The notes under the pieces: generated by a model | Told to the model about the DNA's origin: nothing | The model's input: only the letters and a program-made list of their open reading frames with translations | The model's database searches: none | From: Desulfobacterales bacterium | Lineage (GTDB): Bacteria; Desulfobacterota; Desulfobacteria; Desulfobacterales; SpSt-501 | Reading direction: 5' to 3' | Length of the DNA: 40,989 nucleotides | Assembly: GCA_030834695.1 (NCBI GenBank) | Contig: JAUQXK010000137.1 | Span: forward strand, 1 to 40,989 | Translations under genes and position numbers: made by a program | Shown: positions 33,824 to 40,989 of the stretch, piece after piece | Position numbering within the stretch: position 1 is the first letter of the stretch | Layout: the number at the start of each line of letters is the position of its first letter

Positions 33824-36370
33824 TCACTCTGCAGCAAAGTGGCGGAAAAACCACTGTTTCATCCCTTCCACTGCAAACAGGTAGGCTATCAGCATGAGGA
33901 TCAAGATGAAAAAAAATAAAGCCGGCGGCGCCACAAACCCGAGGTAAACTCCCGCAGGGGTGAACGGCAGAAGAACGGCCACCGCTACTACCGTCAGCGA
34001 GCAGGCGATCAGCCAGGGGTTGGGACGGCTTTTAAATGGGTTTTTGCGGGTGCGGATGATGAAGATGACTAATACCTGCGTGGCCAGGGACTCGATGAAC
34101 CAGCCGGTATGGAATAGCGCCTCTCCCGCATGAAAAACCGCCAGCATGATGTAGAAAAGGAGGAAGTCGAAAACTGAGCTGACCGGCCCTACAAGTAGCA
34201 TGAAGTTGCGGATAAACTTCATGTCCCAGTGCCGGGGGCGGCTCAAGTAGTCATTATCCACGCGGTCCAGCGGAATGGGTAGTTCCGATACGTCGTAGAG
34301 GAGGTTGTTGAGCAGAATCTGCACGGGCAGCATGGGAAGGAAGGGGAGAAAGAGCGAGGCCCCGGCCATGCTGAACATGTTGCCGAAATTGGAGCTCGTA
34401 CCCATCGCGATGTATTTCATGATGTTGCCAAAGGTCCGCCGTCCTTCGATAACGCCGGCATGGAGGACCCCCAGGTCACGTTCCAGAAGAATCATGTCCG
34501 CCGCTGCTTTCGCCACGTCCACCGCACTGTCCACGGAAATACTGACATCGGCCGAATGAAGCGATGGTGCGTCATTGATGCCGTCGCCGAGATAGCCCAC
34601 CACGTGGCCGCGCCGTTTCAGGGCGAGGATGACCCGGTTTTTCTGGGCAGGCGTGACACGGCAGAAGAGATTCACCTGTTCCACCCGCGCCGAGAGTGCC
34701 TGGTCACCTATCTGTTGGATCTCGGCGCCGGTGAGTACCCCCGTTACTGGGAGGTCGAGTTGAGCGCAGATGTGTTGGGTCACCAGTTCATTGTCGCCGG
34801 TTATGACCTTGACCGCCACCCGATCGGCGGCAAGTGCGGCCAAGGCTTTTTTGGCGCTCTCCTTGGGCGGATCGAGGAATGCGGCGAAGCCCGCAAAGAC
34901 CAGTTCTGTTTCATCGCTCACCACGGCATGGGAATGGTCCATTCCCACCTGCCGTGAGGCGATCCCCAGCACCCGGAAGCCTTCTTTACTCAGTCCCTCA
35001 AATTGCGCTTTGACGCTGCCAAGCGCCGCTTCATCCAGGGAACGCAGGTCTGCCTCTCCACCCGCCTCATAGCTGACCGAAAGACGCAGGATATCTTCGG
35101 GCGCCCCTTTGACGACGAGCAGCCTGGTCGTGCCGTTTTCAAGGAGCACCGAAACCCGGCGGCGTTCGAAGTCGAACGGCACTTCATCGATCTTGCGCCA
35201 GCCCGTTACATCGATTTCCTGGTGCTCAAGGATGGCGTCATCCAGGGGGCTTTTCAATCCTGTTTCAAAAAAACTGTTGAAATAGGCCAGCTTCAGGACG
35301 CGCTCGCTTTCCCGTCCAAGGGGGTCCATGTGGCGTTCCAGATGGATGCGGGCCTCGGTCAAGGTGCCGGTCTTGTCGGTGCAGAATACATCCATGCTGC
35401 CCAGGTTGTGTATCGAGGCCAGCCGCTTGACGATCACCTTGTTGGCCGCCATACGCAGTGCGCCCCGCGAGAGGGTCACGGAGACCACCATGGGGAGAAG
35501 CTCAGGCGTCAGCCCCACCGCCAAGGCCACGGCAAACAGGAACGATTCCAGCCACGGGCGGTGAAAGAAGGCGTTGACCAGGAGAACAAACAAGACGAGG
35601 AGCACCGTCATGCGCATGATGAGAAACCCGAAACGTTGAGTCCCCTGCTCAAAAGCAGTGGGTGGGGCCATGGCAAGAAGGGTGTCGGCAATTTCACCGA
35701 GCTCCGTATTTTGTCCGGTGCGGCACATCAGCACTTTTGCCGTGCCGCTGATCACCGATGTCCCCAAAAGCACGGTGTTGCCGGCCGATAGGATATCGGG
35801 CTCTCCAGGCAATTCACCGGGAGTCTTTTCTACGGGAAACGGTTCGCCGGTCAGCAGGGCCTGGTTGACAAAAAAATCCTTTGCCTCCAGCACCCGGCCG
35901 TCGCAAGGAACCAGGTTGCCGGCGGCAAGGAGAGCTACATCGCCGGGCACCATTTCCGCGAGAGGTATCTCAAGGGCTTTGCCTTCCCGCAATACCTGTC
36001 CGCGCACCGCAACTGACTGGCGCAGACGTTCCGCCGCCTGTCCGGCCCGGTGTTCCTGGACGAAATCGAGGGTCACGCTGGCAAGGACTATGGCGCTGAT
36101 GATGAAGAAGCTGATCGCGTCTCCCGTGAAGGCCGAGAGAGCGCTGGCAGTGAGGAGAATGATGACCAGGGGATTGCGAAACTTGGATAGAAACTGAAGG
36201 AATATTGCCCGTTTTCGCTCGGCATGGATCAGGTTGGGACCGAAATGGATCAAACGAGCAGCGGCCTCCACACTGCTCAGTCCATCAGGGCTGGAATTCA
36301 GGCGTTCCATGAGCGCCGCGACAGAAAATTGCCAGAATGGGGGCTCAGTTTTGACAGAGGGTGCGGGCAT
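33824..36370 (-). CDS. mgtA: Magnesium-transporting P-type ATPase (P3B)
   Basis: This 848-residue P3B ATPase imports Mg2+ across the inner membrane. Motifs run in order: LLTGEPFPVEK (actuator domain), the M4 segment VGLTPELLPMVV, CTDKTGTLTEA with the phosphorylated Asp, the nucleotide-domain KGAPEDIL, and GYLGDGINDAPSLHSADV. The M5-M6 block with SSNFGNMFS, LPFLPMLPVQILLNNLLYDV and IPLDRVDND is diagnostic for MgtA/MgtB and not for Ca2+ or H+ pumps. GGAGG before the ATG at 36370 sets the start; a TTG 15 bases upstream would overlap the ribosome-binding site. The neighbouring upstream gene on the same strand is an H+ ATPase. No MgtC or PhoPQ genes are seen. Confidence 0.95.
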   Translation of the reverse strand: MPAPSVKTEPPFWQFSVAALMERLNSSPDGLSSVEAAARLIHFGPNLIHAERKRAIFLQFLSKFRNPLVIILLTASALSAFTGDAISFFIISAIVLASVTLDFVQEHRAGQAAERLRQSVAVRGQVLREGKALEIPLAEMVPGDVALLAAGNLVPCDGRVLEAKDFFVNQALLTGEPFPVEKTPGELPGEPDILSAGNTVLLGTSVISGTAKVLMCRTGQNTELGEIADTLLAMAPPTAFEQGTQRFGFLIMRMTVLLVLFVLLVNAFFHRPWLESFLFAVALAVGLTPELLPMVVSVTLSRGALRMAANKVIVKRLASIHNLGSMDVFCTDKTGTLTEARIHLERHMDPLGRESERVLKLAYFNSFFETGLKSPLDDAILEHQEIDVTGWRKIDEVPFDFERRRVSVLLENGTTRLLVVKGAPEDILRLSVSYEAGGEADLRSLDEAALGSVKAQFEGLSKEGFRVLGIASRQVGMDHSHAVVSDETELVFAGFAAFLDPPKESAKKALAALAADRVAVKVITGDNELVTQHICAQLDLPVTGVLTGAEIQQIGDQALSARVEQVNLFCRVTPAQKNRVILALKRRGHVVGYLGDGINDAPSLHSADVSISVDSAVDVAKAAADMILLERDLGVLHAGVIEGRRTFGNIMKYIAMGTSSNFGNMFSMAGASLFLPFLPMLPVQILLNNLLYDVSELPIPLDRVDNDYLSRPRHWDMKFIRNFMLLVGPVSSVFDFLLFYIMLAVFHAGEALFHTGWFIESLATQVLVIFIIRTRKNPFKSRPNPWLIACSLTVVAVAVLLPFTPAGVYLGFVAPPALFFFILILMLIAYLFAVEGMKQWFFRHFAAE

Positions 36371-36797
36371 GAAAGGTTCCTCCAAAGATTTGCATTCCGA
36401 ACTTTAACTTTAATCTCTGGGAGCAACTCTATTGATTATGCGAAGCGCAGCTCAGCAATCGATGCAGGGACGCATTCCCCGTTTAAGAATGAGGTAAAAC
36501 CTACCGCGGGAGGGATGGTCATGGCCTTAGCCATTTTAATGCTTTCAATGGAATGTTGCTCTTTCCCAGATTTTCAATAACGAGGCAAGATAGCTTCTCA
36601 ATATTCCCTCTGTGGAACAAACACAATGACATTTGTGGTTGCGGTTTTCGGAAACCAGTGGAATTGATTTTCATTTTCATTCTTTCGGCTATGCCCGTTG
36701 CGTTGTTCGCATTTGTTTATTTATGGGGTTCATCTTTCCGTGTCCCCCGCTCCTCTTGTCCCCAGTCCTGAACTGCTCGACCCTCCTGACGGCTTTG
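36371..36797. other. Non-coding interval upstream of mgtA
   Basis: About 430 bases of lower GC between two minus-strand P-type ATPase genes. It should contain the mgtA promoter and any Mg2+-sensing leader, but no M-box-like fold, leader peptide or terminator could be supported by eye. Confidence 0.45.
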
Positions 36798-39347
36798 CTA
36801 CTCGTGCAGTTCATTGGCACGCTTGGAGGTCTGCGGGGAAACATCGACCGGTTTCCTGGCCACGGCGTTAAGAACGCGCCATTTGATCATCACGACCTTC
36901 ACGGCGTCGTTCACGACCAGGCAGGAGACCATCGCATAGACGAAAATTGCGAGCGTCTGCCACCAAGGCAATGGCATGAGTCCCGGTAGACCGACAAACG
37001 TCAGGACGGTGCCCGTGAGCACATCTGCCGCGAGGGCCCCTACGAGGGTCTTGCTGGGCATCGTCGCCCAGAACCATCGCCGCTCTCTCGCCGATATGAC
37101 GGAGAAGGCGGCAAAGTAGAGCAGCGTCAAAAAGCTGAAGGTGTAGAGGGTACTGTCGTTAGACGCTATACCGAAGTTTGTCCAGCCGATGTACAAGAGG
37201 AGGAGAGCCTCCACGACCATCGCCACGCCCAGTACCACGGACACGGTGACAAAGGCTCCGATGTTCCACGTTTCCGGTTTTTTGGACGGTCGGACGTGGT
37301 CGGTGGCGAGGGCGATCTTCGCAAAGTCAGTCATGAAGGCCAGCAGCAGCATCGCAAAAGCGGAAACGACGAACTTGCCAGTCACCACAAAGGCGATGGC
37401 CACGAAGGCCGCCTTTAGGATTGTCCTGCTGATTTTGTTAATAATCCACGTCAGGATGCGCTGGTAGATCGTCCGCCCCTGCTCGACCAACGCCACGATG
37501 TTTGTCAGCCCCGGTTCGGTCAGGACGACGCTCGCGGCACCCTTGGCAACGTCGGTCGCGGTGCTGACGGCGATGCCCACCTCGGCCTGGCGCAACGCGG
37601 GCGCATCGTTGACGCCGTCGCCCGTCATGCCGGTCACGTGCCCCGCCGCCTGCAAATGCTGCACCACGATGTATTTGTCCTCAGGATACACCTCAGCGAA
37701 ACCATCCGCACCTGCCAACAAGTCCACCGCCTCGTTACCAGCCTGAGCACCCGCGGCTTTCAGATCCGCGACTCGCCGGATGTTGGGCAACCCGACGCCG
37801 CGCGCAATTTCACTCGCTACCGCCAGCGCGTCGCCAGTGAGCATCTTCACCGGAACGCCAAGCTCGTAGAGTGTGGCGATGAGTTGCTTTGCGTCCGGTC
37901 GAGGCGGATCATACAATGTCACCAATCCGAGCAATGCGGGGGTGCCCGTCTCGGGGCCGCGCGCCACCGCCAGCGTCCGATATCCCTTCAGGGCCGATTC
38001 GCTGATCCGCGCCTCCAACGCCTCGATCGCCGGGGGCTTGAGTCCGCAGGCCTGGGCGACGGTTCGTACAGCGCCTTTCATCACCCGCAGCTGCTGCCCG
38101 TTCTGTTCGACCACCGCTTCCGTCCGCCTGCTTTTCGCATCAAACGGCGCGAACGAGACGGGTGTGACTGCCGCAACGCCGTCAAATACGCGATGCGCTA
38201 TCGCTGCGGCGAGGAATGCCAGGTCAATCGGATCCTGGTTGGCCTCTTGGGACGCGAGTGCGCCGGCGAACAACACATCGGCTTTTGTCGCGTGCTCCAG
38301 CGGGATAACGCCGGTGACAGCGAGTTGGTTCATCGTGATGGTGCCCGTCTTGTCCACGCAGAGCACATCCATCGTCGCGGCATCCTCCGCGGCGCTGAGG
38401 CGCGTGACCAGTACTCCGCGCTTCGCCAGTTCCTTTGAACCGACAGCCATGCTGACCGTGAACATGACAGGGAGAGCGACCGGCACCGCGCTCATCAACA
38501 GAACGAGCATGAGCGGAACCATCTCCAAAAGCGGCGCGCCACGGATCAGAGACAGCACGACCACCACACCCAGCAGCGCGCCGACGATGACGAAGAGCCA
38601 GCGGACGACCTTGGCCACTACCGCTTCGATGTGGAGTTTCGGGCGCGCTTGCTGCACCAGCTCGGTGGTGCGGCCAAAATAAGTCTTCGCCCCGGTCAGC
38701 ATCACCACGCCGTTGCCCTCGCCCCGCCGGACGACAGACCCCGACGAGAGCACGCCGCCGGGCGCCTTGTCAGCGTCCTTTGACTCGCCGGTGAGAGCCG
38801 ACTGGTCAACGCTCAGCGCTCCGGTCAGGAGCTTTACGTCCGCTGGAATGATGTCGCCTGGGCGCACGCGGACGATGTCTCCCGGGACCAGATCCCGGGC
38901 GGGAATGACCTGCCAACTCGCCTCGCGGCGGACGCGTGAACTAACCTGCAACCGTCGCCGCAGCGTCTCTACGACGCCAGCGGCCCGATGCTCCTGCATA
39001 AAACTCAAAACGGCATTGACGACCAGTAGTGCGCCCACCACTGCGAGGTCGGAGAATTTCCCGAGCACCGCCGACAGCACCATGATCAGCTCGAGCATCC
39101 ACGCTGATACACCCCAAAACTTGCCGAGAAACATGAGGACCGGATGCTCTTTTTTTTCGGCCACTTCGTTGTAGCCGTGTTCCTTCCGGCGGATGTCCAC
39201 CTCCGCGTTCGTGAGCCCGGCGTCTGGGTTGACATGGAGCTCCGCAAGTGTTTCGGGAACCGACGCGGAGGCAATGTCAGGGGGCCTGGTGTTTGCCGGC
39301 TTCGTGGGCGAAGGCTCGGCTTCGGATTTATTTGGGGTCGTTCGCAT
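36798..39347 (-). CDS. Proton-pumping P-type ATPase (P3A, plasma-membrane type)
   Basis: The 849-residue P3A ATPase is homologous to fungal and plant plasma-membrane H+ pumps. It shows SALTGESKDADK (actuator), M4 SAVPVALPVMFTVSMAVG, VDKTGTITMNQL with the phosphorylated Asp, KMLTGDALAVASEI, and MTGDGVNDAPALRQAEVGI. In M6, AFMTDFAKIALATDHVRPS carries an Asp where plant AHA2 has its essential proton-site Asp684, supporting H+ export. The ATG at 39347 is chosen for AGAGG nine bases upstream; an ATG at 39356 would abut that site. It is 30 bases downstream of the phosphoketolase gene, so the two are probably one operon. It would raise the proton-motive force or cytosolic pH at the cost of ATP. Confidence 0.93.
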   Translation of the reverse strand: MRTTPNKSEAEPSPTKPANTRPPDIASASVPETLAELHVNPDAGLTNAEVDIRRKEHGYNEVAEKKEHPVLMFLGKFWGVSAWMLELIMVLSAVLGKFSDLAVVGALLVVNAVLSFMQEHRAAGVVETLRRRLQVSSRVRREASWQVIPARDLVPGDIVRVRPGDIIPADVKLLTGALSVDQSALTGESKDADKAPGGVLSSGSVVRRGEGNGVVMLTGAKTYFGRTTELVQQARPKLHIEAVVAKVVRWLFVIVGALLGVVVVLSLIRGAPLLEMVPLMLVLLMSAVPVALPVMFTVSMAVGSKELAKRGVLVTRLSAAEDAATMDVLCVDKTGTITMNQLAVTGVIPLEHATKADVLFAGALASQEANQDPIDLAFLAAAIAHRVFDGVAAVTPVSFAPFDAKSRRTEAVVEQNGQQLRVMKGAVRTVAQACGLKPPAIEALEARISESALKGYRTLAVARGPETGTPALLGLVTLYDPPRPDAKQLIATLYELGVPVKMLTGDALAVASEIARGVGLPNIRRVADLKAAGAQAGNEAVDLLAGADGFAEVYPEDKYIVVQHLQAAGHVTGMTGDGVNDAPALRQAEVGIAVSTATDVAKGAASVVLTEPGLTNIVALVEQGRTIYQRILTWIINKISRTILKAAFVAIAFVVTGKFVVSAFAMLLLAFMTDFAKIALATDHVRPSKKPETWNIGAFVTVSVVLGVAMVVEALLLLYIGWTNFGIASNDSTLYTFSFLTLLYFAAFSVISARERRWFWATMPSKTLVGALAADVLTGTVLTFVGLPGLMPLPWWQTLAIFVYAMVSCLVVNDAVKVVMIKWRVLNAVARKPVDVSPQTSKRANELHE

Positions 39348-39377
39348 AGTGAACATCCTCTCTGGCGTCTGCCCGGG

Positions 39378-40989
39378 TTACGCCAGCTTGCCTGCGTCGG
39401 TCGCGCTCCACTTCCAATTCCGAATCTCCAGCAGGTCCTCGCCGTATTTGTCGATGTAGTGCTCGTGCTCGATCAGCTTGTCCTTGAGCTGCTGCTTTAA
39501 ATAGATCCCCTTGTCGCCGGTCTGCGGCAGGCGGTCGATGGTGTCCATCACGAGATGGAAGCGGTCCAGGTCGTTTAGCACCGTCATGTCGAAGGGCGTG
39601 GTAATGGTACCCTCTTCCTTGTAGCCGCGGACGTGAATGTTGTGGTGGTTGGTGCGGCGGTAGGTCAGCCGGTGGATCAACCACGGGTAGGCATGGAAGG
39701 CGAAAATGACCGGCTTGTCCTTGGTGAAGAGCTCGTCGAAATCCATGTCGCTCAACCCGTGCGGATGCTCGGTTTGCGGCTGCAGCTTCATGAGGTCGAC
39801 GACGTTGACCACCCGGATTTTCAGATCGGGCAGATGCTCGCGCATAATGGAGACGGCGGCGAGCGTCTCCAGCGTGGGCACGTCGCCACAGCAGGCCATG
39901 ACCACGTCGGGTGCAGCGCCCTGATCGTTGCTGACCCACGGCCAGATGCCGATTCCCTCGGTGCAGTGTTTGACGGCGGCATCCATCGTCAGCCACTGTG
40001 GCGCCGGGTGTTTGCCCGCGATCACGACGTTGACGTAGTGACGGCTGCGCAGGCAGTGGTCCATGACCGACAACAGGCAGTTTGCATCCGGCGGAAGGTA
40101 AACACGGACGACCTCGGCCTTCTTGTTCACGACGTTGTCGATAAAACCGGGGTCCTGGTGCGTGAAGCCGTTGTGATCCTGGCGCCAGACATGTGAGGCC
40201 AGCAGGTAGTTTAACGAGGCGATCTTCCGCCGCCACGGCAGGCGCGACGTGACCTTCAGCCACTTGGCGTGCTGGTTGAACATCGAATCGACGATGTGGA
40301 TGAACGCCTCGTAGCAGTTGAAGAGTCCGTGCCGCCCGGTGAGCAGATAGCCCTCGAGCCAGCCCTCGCATTGGTGCTCGCTGAGCATTTCCATAACTCG
40401 CCCTGTTGGCGCGAGAAATTCGTCGTTCGCCACGGTCGCGGCGTCCCATTGGCGCTGGGTCACCTCAAAGAGGGCTCCCAGGCCATTGGAGAGTGTCTCG
40501 TCAGGGCCAAAGATACGGAAATTCCGCTGCTCACTGTTCAGTTTCACCACATCGCGCAGAAAGCGCCCAAGTACATGCGTGTCGCCGATTCCACGCACCC
40601 CCGGCGAAGGCACGTCGACCGCATAGTCGCGAAAATCCGGCATCCGCAGATCGCGAAGCAGAATTCCGCCGTTGGCGTGGGGGTTCGCACCCATCCGTCG
40701 TTCACCCTTGGGGGCAAGTTCGGCCAGTTCCGGTTTCAGGCGGCCCTGCTCATCGAAGAGCTCATCCGGGCGGTAGCTTCTCAGCCAGTCTTCCAACAGC
40801 TTTAGGTGTTCGGGATGGGTGGCCGGGTCGGAGAGTGGCACCTGGTGCGCCCGGAAGGTTCCCTCGACCTGCAGGCCATCGACCATCTTCGGCCCCGTCC
40901 AGCCCTTGGGTGAATTGAGGACGATCATCGGCCAGCGCGGACGTGTGAGGTCGCCGTGGACGCGGGCGTTTTCCTGGATTTTTTGGATC
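39378..40989 (-). CDS. xfp: Phosphoketolase (Xfp), N-terminal part cut by window edge
   Basis: This xylulose-5-phosphate/fructose-6-phosphate phosphoketolase cleaves the sugar phosphate with inorganic phosphate to acetyl phosphate plus an aldose phosphate, using thiamine diphosphate. The frame is open to the right edge; 537 C-terminal residues of an expected 790 or so are visible. Family signatures are [76 protein letters not shown] and, near the end, [15 protein letters not shown]. The N-terminal cofactor-binding third is outside the window. Acetyl phosphate can feed ATP synthesis or acetyl-CoA. It lies just upstream of a proton-pump gene on the same strand, an association seen in stress-type clusters. 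The fructose- versus xylulose-phosphate preference cannot be told. Confidence 0.95.
   Translation of the reverse strand, partial: IQKIQENARVHGDLTRPRWPMIVLNSPKGWTGPKMVDGLQVEGTFRAHQVPLSDPATHPEHLKLLEDWLRSYRPDELFDEQGRLKPELAELAPKGERRMGANPHANGGILLRDLRMPDFRDYAVDVPSPGVRGIGDTHVLGRFLRDVVKLNSEQRNFRIFGPDETLSNGLGALFEVTQRQWDAATVANDEFLAPTGRVMEMLSEHQCEGWLEGYLLTGRHGLFNCYEAFIHIVDSMFNQHAKWLKVTSRLPWRRKIASLNYLLASHVWRQDHNGFTHQDPGFIDNVVNKKAEVVRVYLPPDANCLLSVMDHCLRSRHYVNVVIAGKHPAPQWLTMDAAVKHCTEGIGIWPWVSNDQGAAPDVVMACCGDVPTLETLAAVSIMREHLPDLKIRVVNVVDLMKLQPQTEHPHGLSDMDFDELFTKDKPVIFAFHAYPWLIHRLTYRRTNHHNIHVRGYKEEGTITTPFDMTVLNDLDRFHLVMDTIDRLPQTGDKGIYLKQQLKDKLIEHEHYIDKYGEDLLEIRNWKWSATDAGKLA

Noticed and set aside
36371-36797. 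Possible Mg2+ riboswitch or leader upstream of mgtA
   Set aside because: No M-box-like conserved elements or proline-rich leader peptide could be identified by eye.

Overview
The window is a GC-rich bacterial chromosome segment that most resembles an uncultured Desulfobacterota (Deltaproteobacteria) genome, possibly close to the Desulfobacteraceae/Desulfosarcina group. This rests on gene content read by eye: an EF-G of the spirochaete/planctomycete/delta mtEFG1-like type, an Mgl-type GTPase with roadblock proteins, a REC-PATAN regulator, an acetyl-CoA transferase/GNAT fusion and a DHH-CBS protein. The genus is inference. No rRNA, tRNA, CRISPR array or complete insertion sequence was seen.

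Layout. 1-2544 (minus): lemA followed by a DUF2207 membrane protein cut by the left edge. 2838-4712 (plus): a Cache-HAMP chemoreceptor. 4819-9660 (minus): an Smr-domain protein, EF-G behind a clear sigma70-like promoter, a small RecA/RAD55-like ATPase and a UPF0104 membrane protein. 9837-11720 (plus): a CoA-transferase/GNAT fusion. 12130-17701 (plus): a six-gene cluster of roadblock protein, MglA-like GTPase, an unrecognised coiled-coil protein, REC-PATAN regulator, a second small roadblock-like protein and a PilB/GspE-type ATPase with a long repeat-like N-terminal extension. It is followed by rsmG. This is the best candidate for an under-described system: a small-GTPase polarity module physically tied to a type IV pilus/type II secretion motor. 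18442-24247: a phosphodiesterase, a universal stress protein, then a minus-strand run encoding a double-ACT protein, a PFL/UPF0210 protein and a polar amino-acid ABC importer (two permeases and a binding protein) with no ATPase gene. 24407-25705 (plus): a DHH-DHHA1-CBS-CBS protein.

From about 25.7 kb the character changes. Intergenic regions become long and partly AT-rich, miniature palindromic repeats appear, and stress genes dominate. These are an M48 lipoprotein protease, an sll1863-type coiled-coil protein, a GlsB/YeaQ protein and a SYLF/YSC84 protein (26.4-28.9 kb). An AT-rich gene fusing a DHH-like domain to a CPBP-like membrane domain follows (29.4-31.2 kb). Then come a UspA protein, a DUF1566 protein, a P3B Mg2+ ATPase, a P3A H+ ATPase and a phosphoketolase cut by the right edge. 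The right half looks like an accessory stress, ion-homeostasis and bypass-metabolism region, probably assembled partly by transfer.
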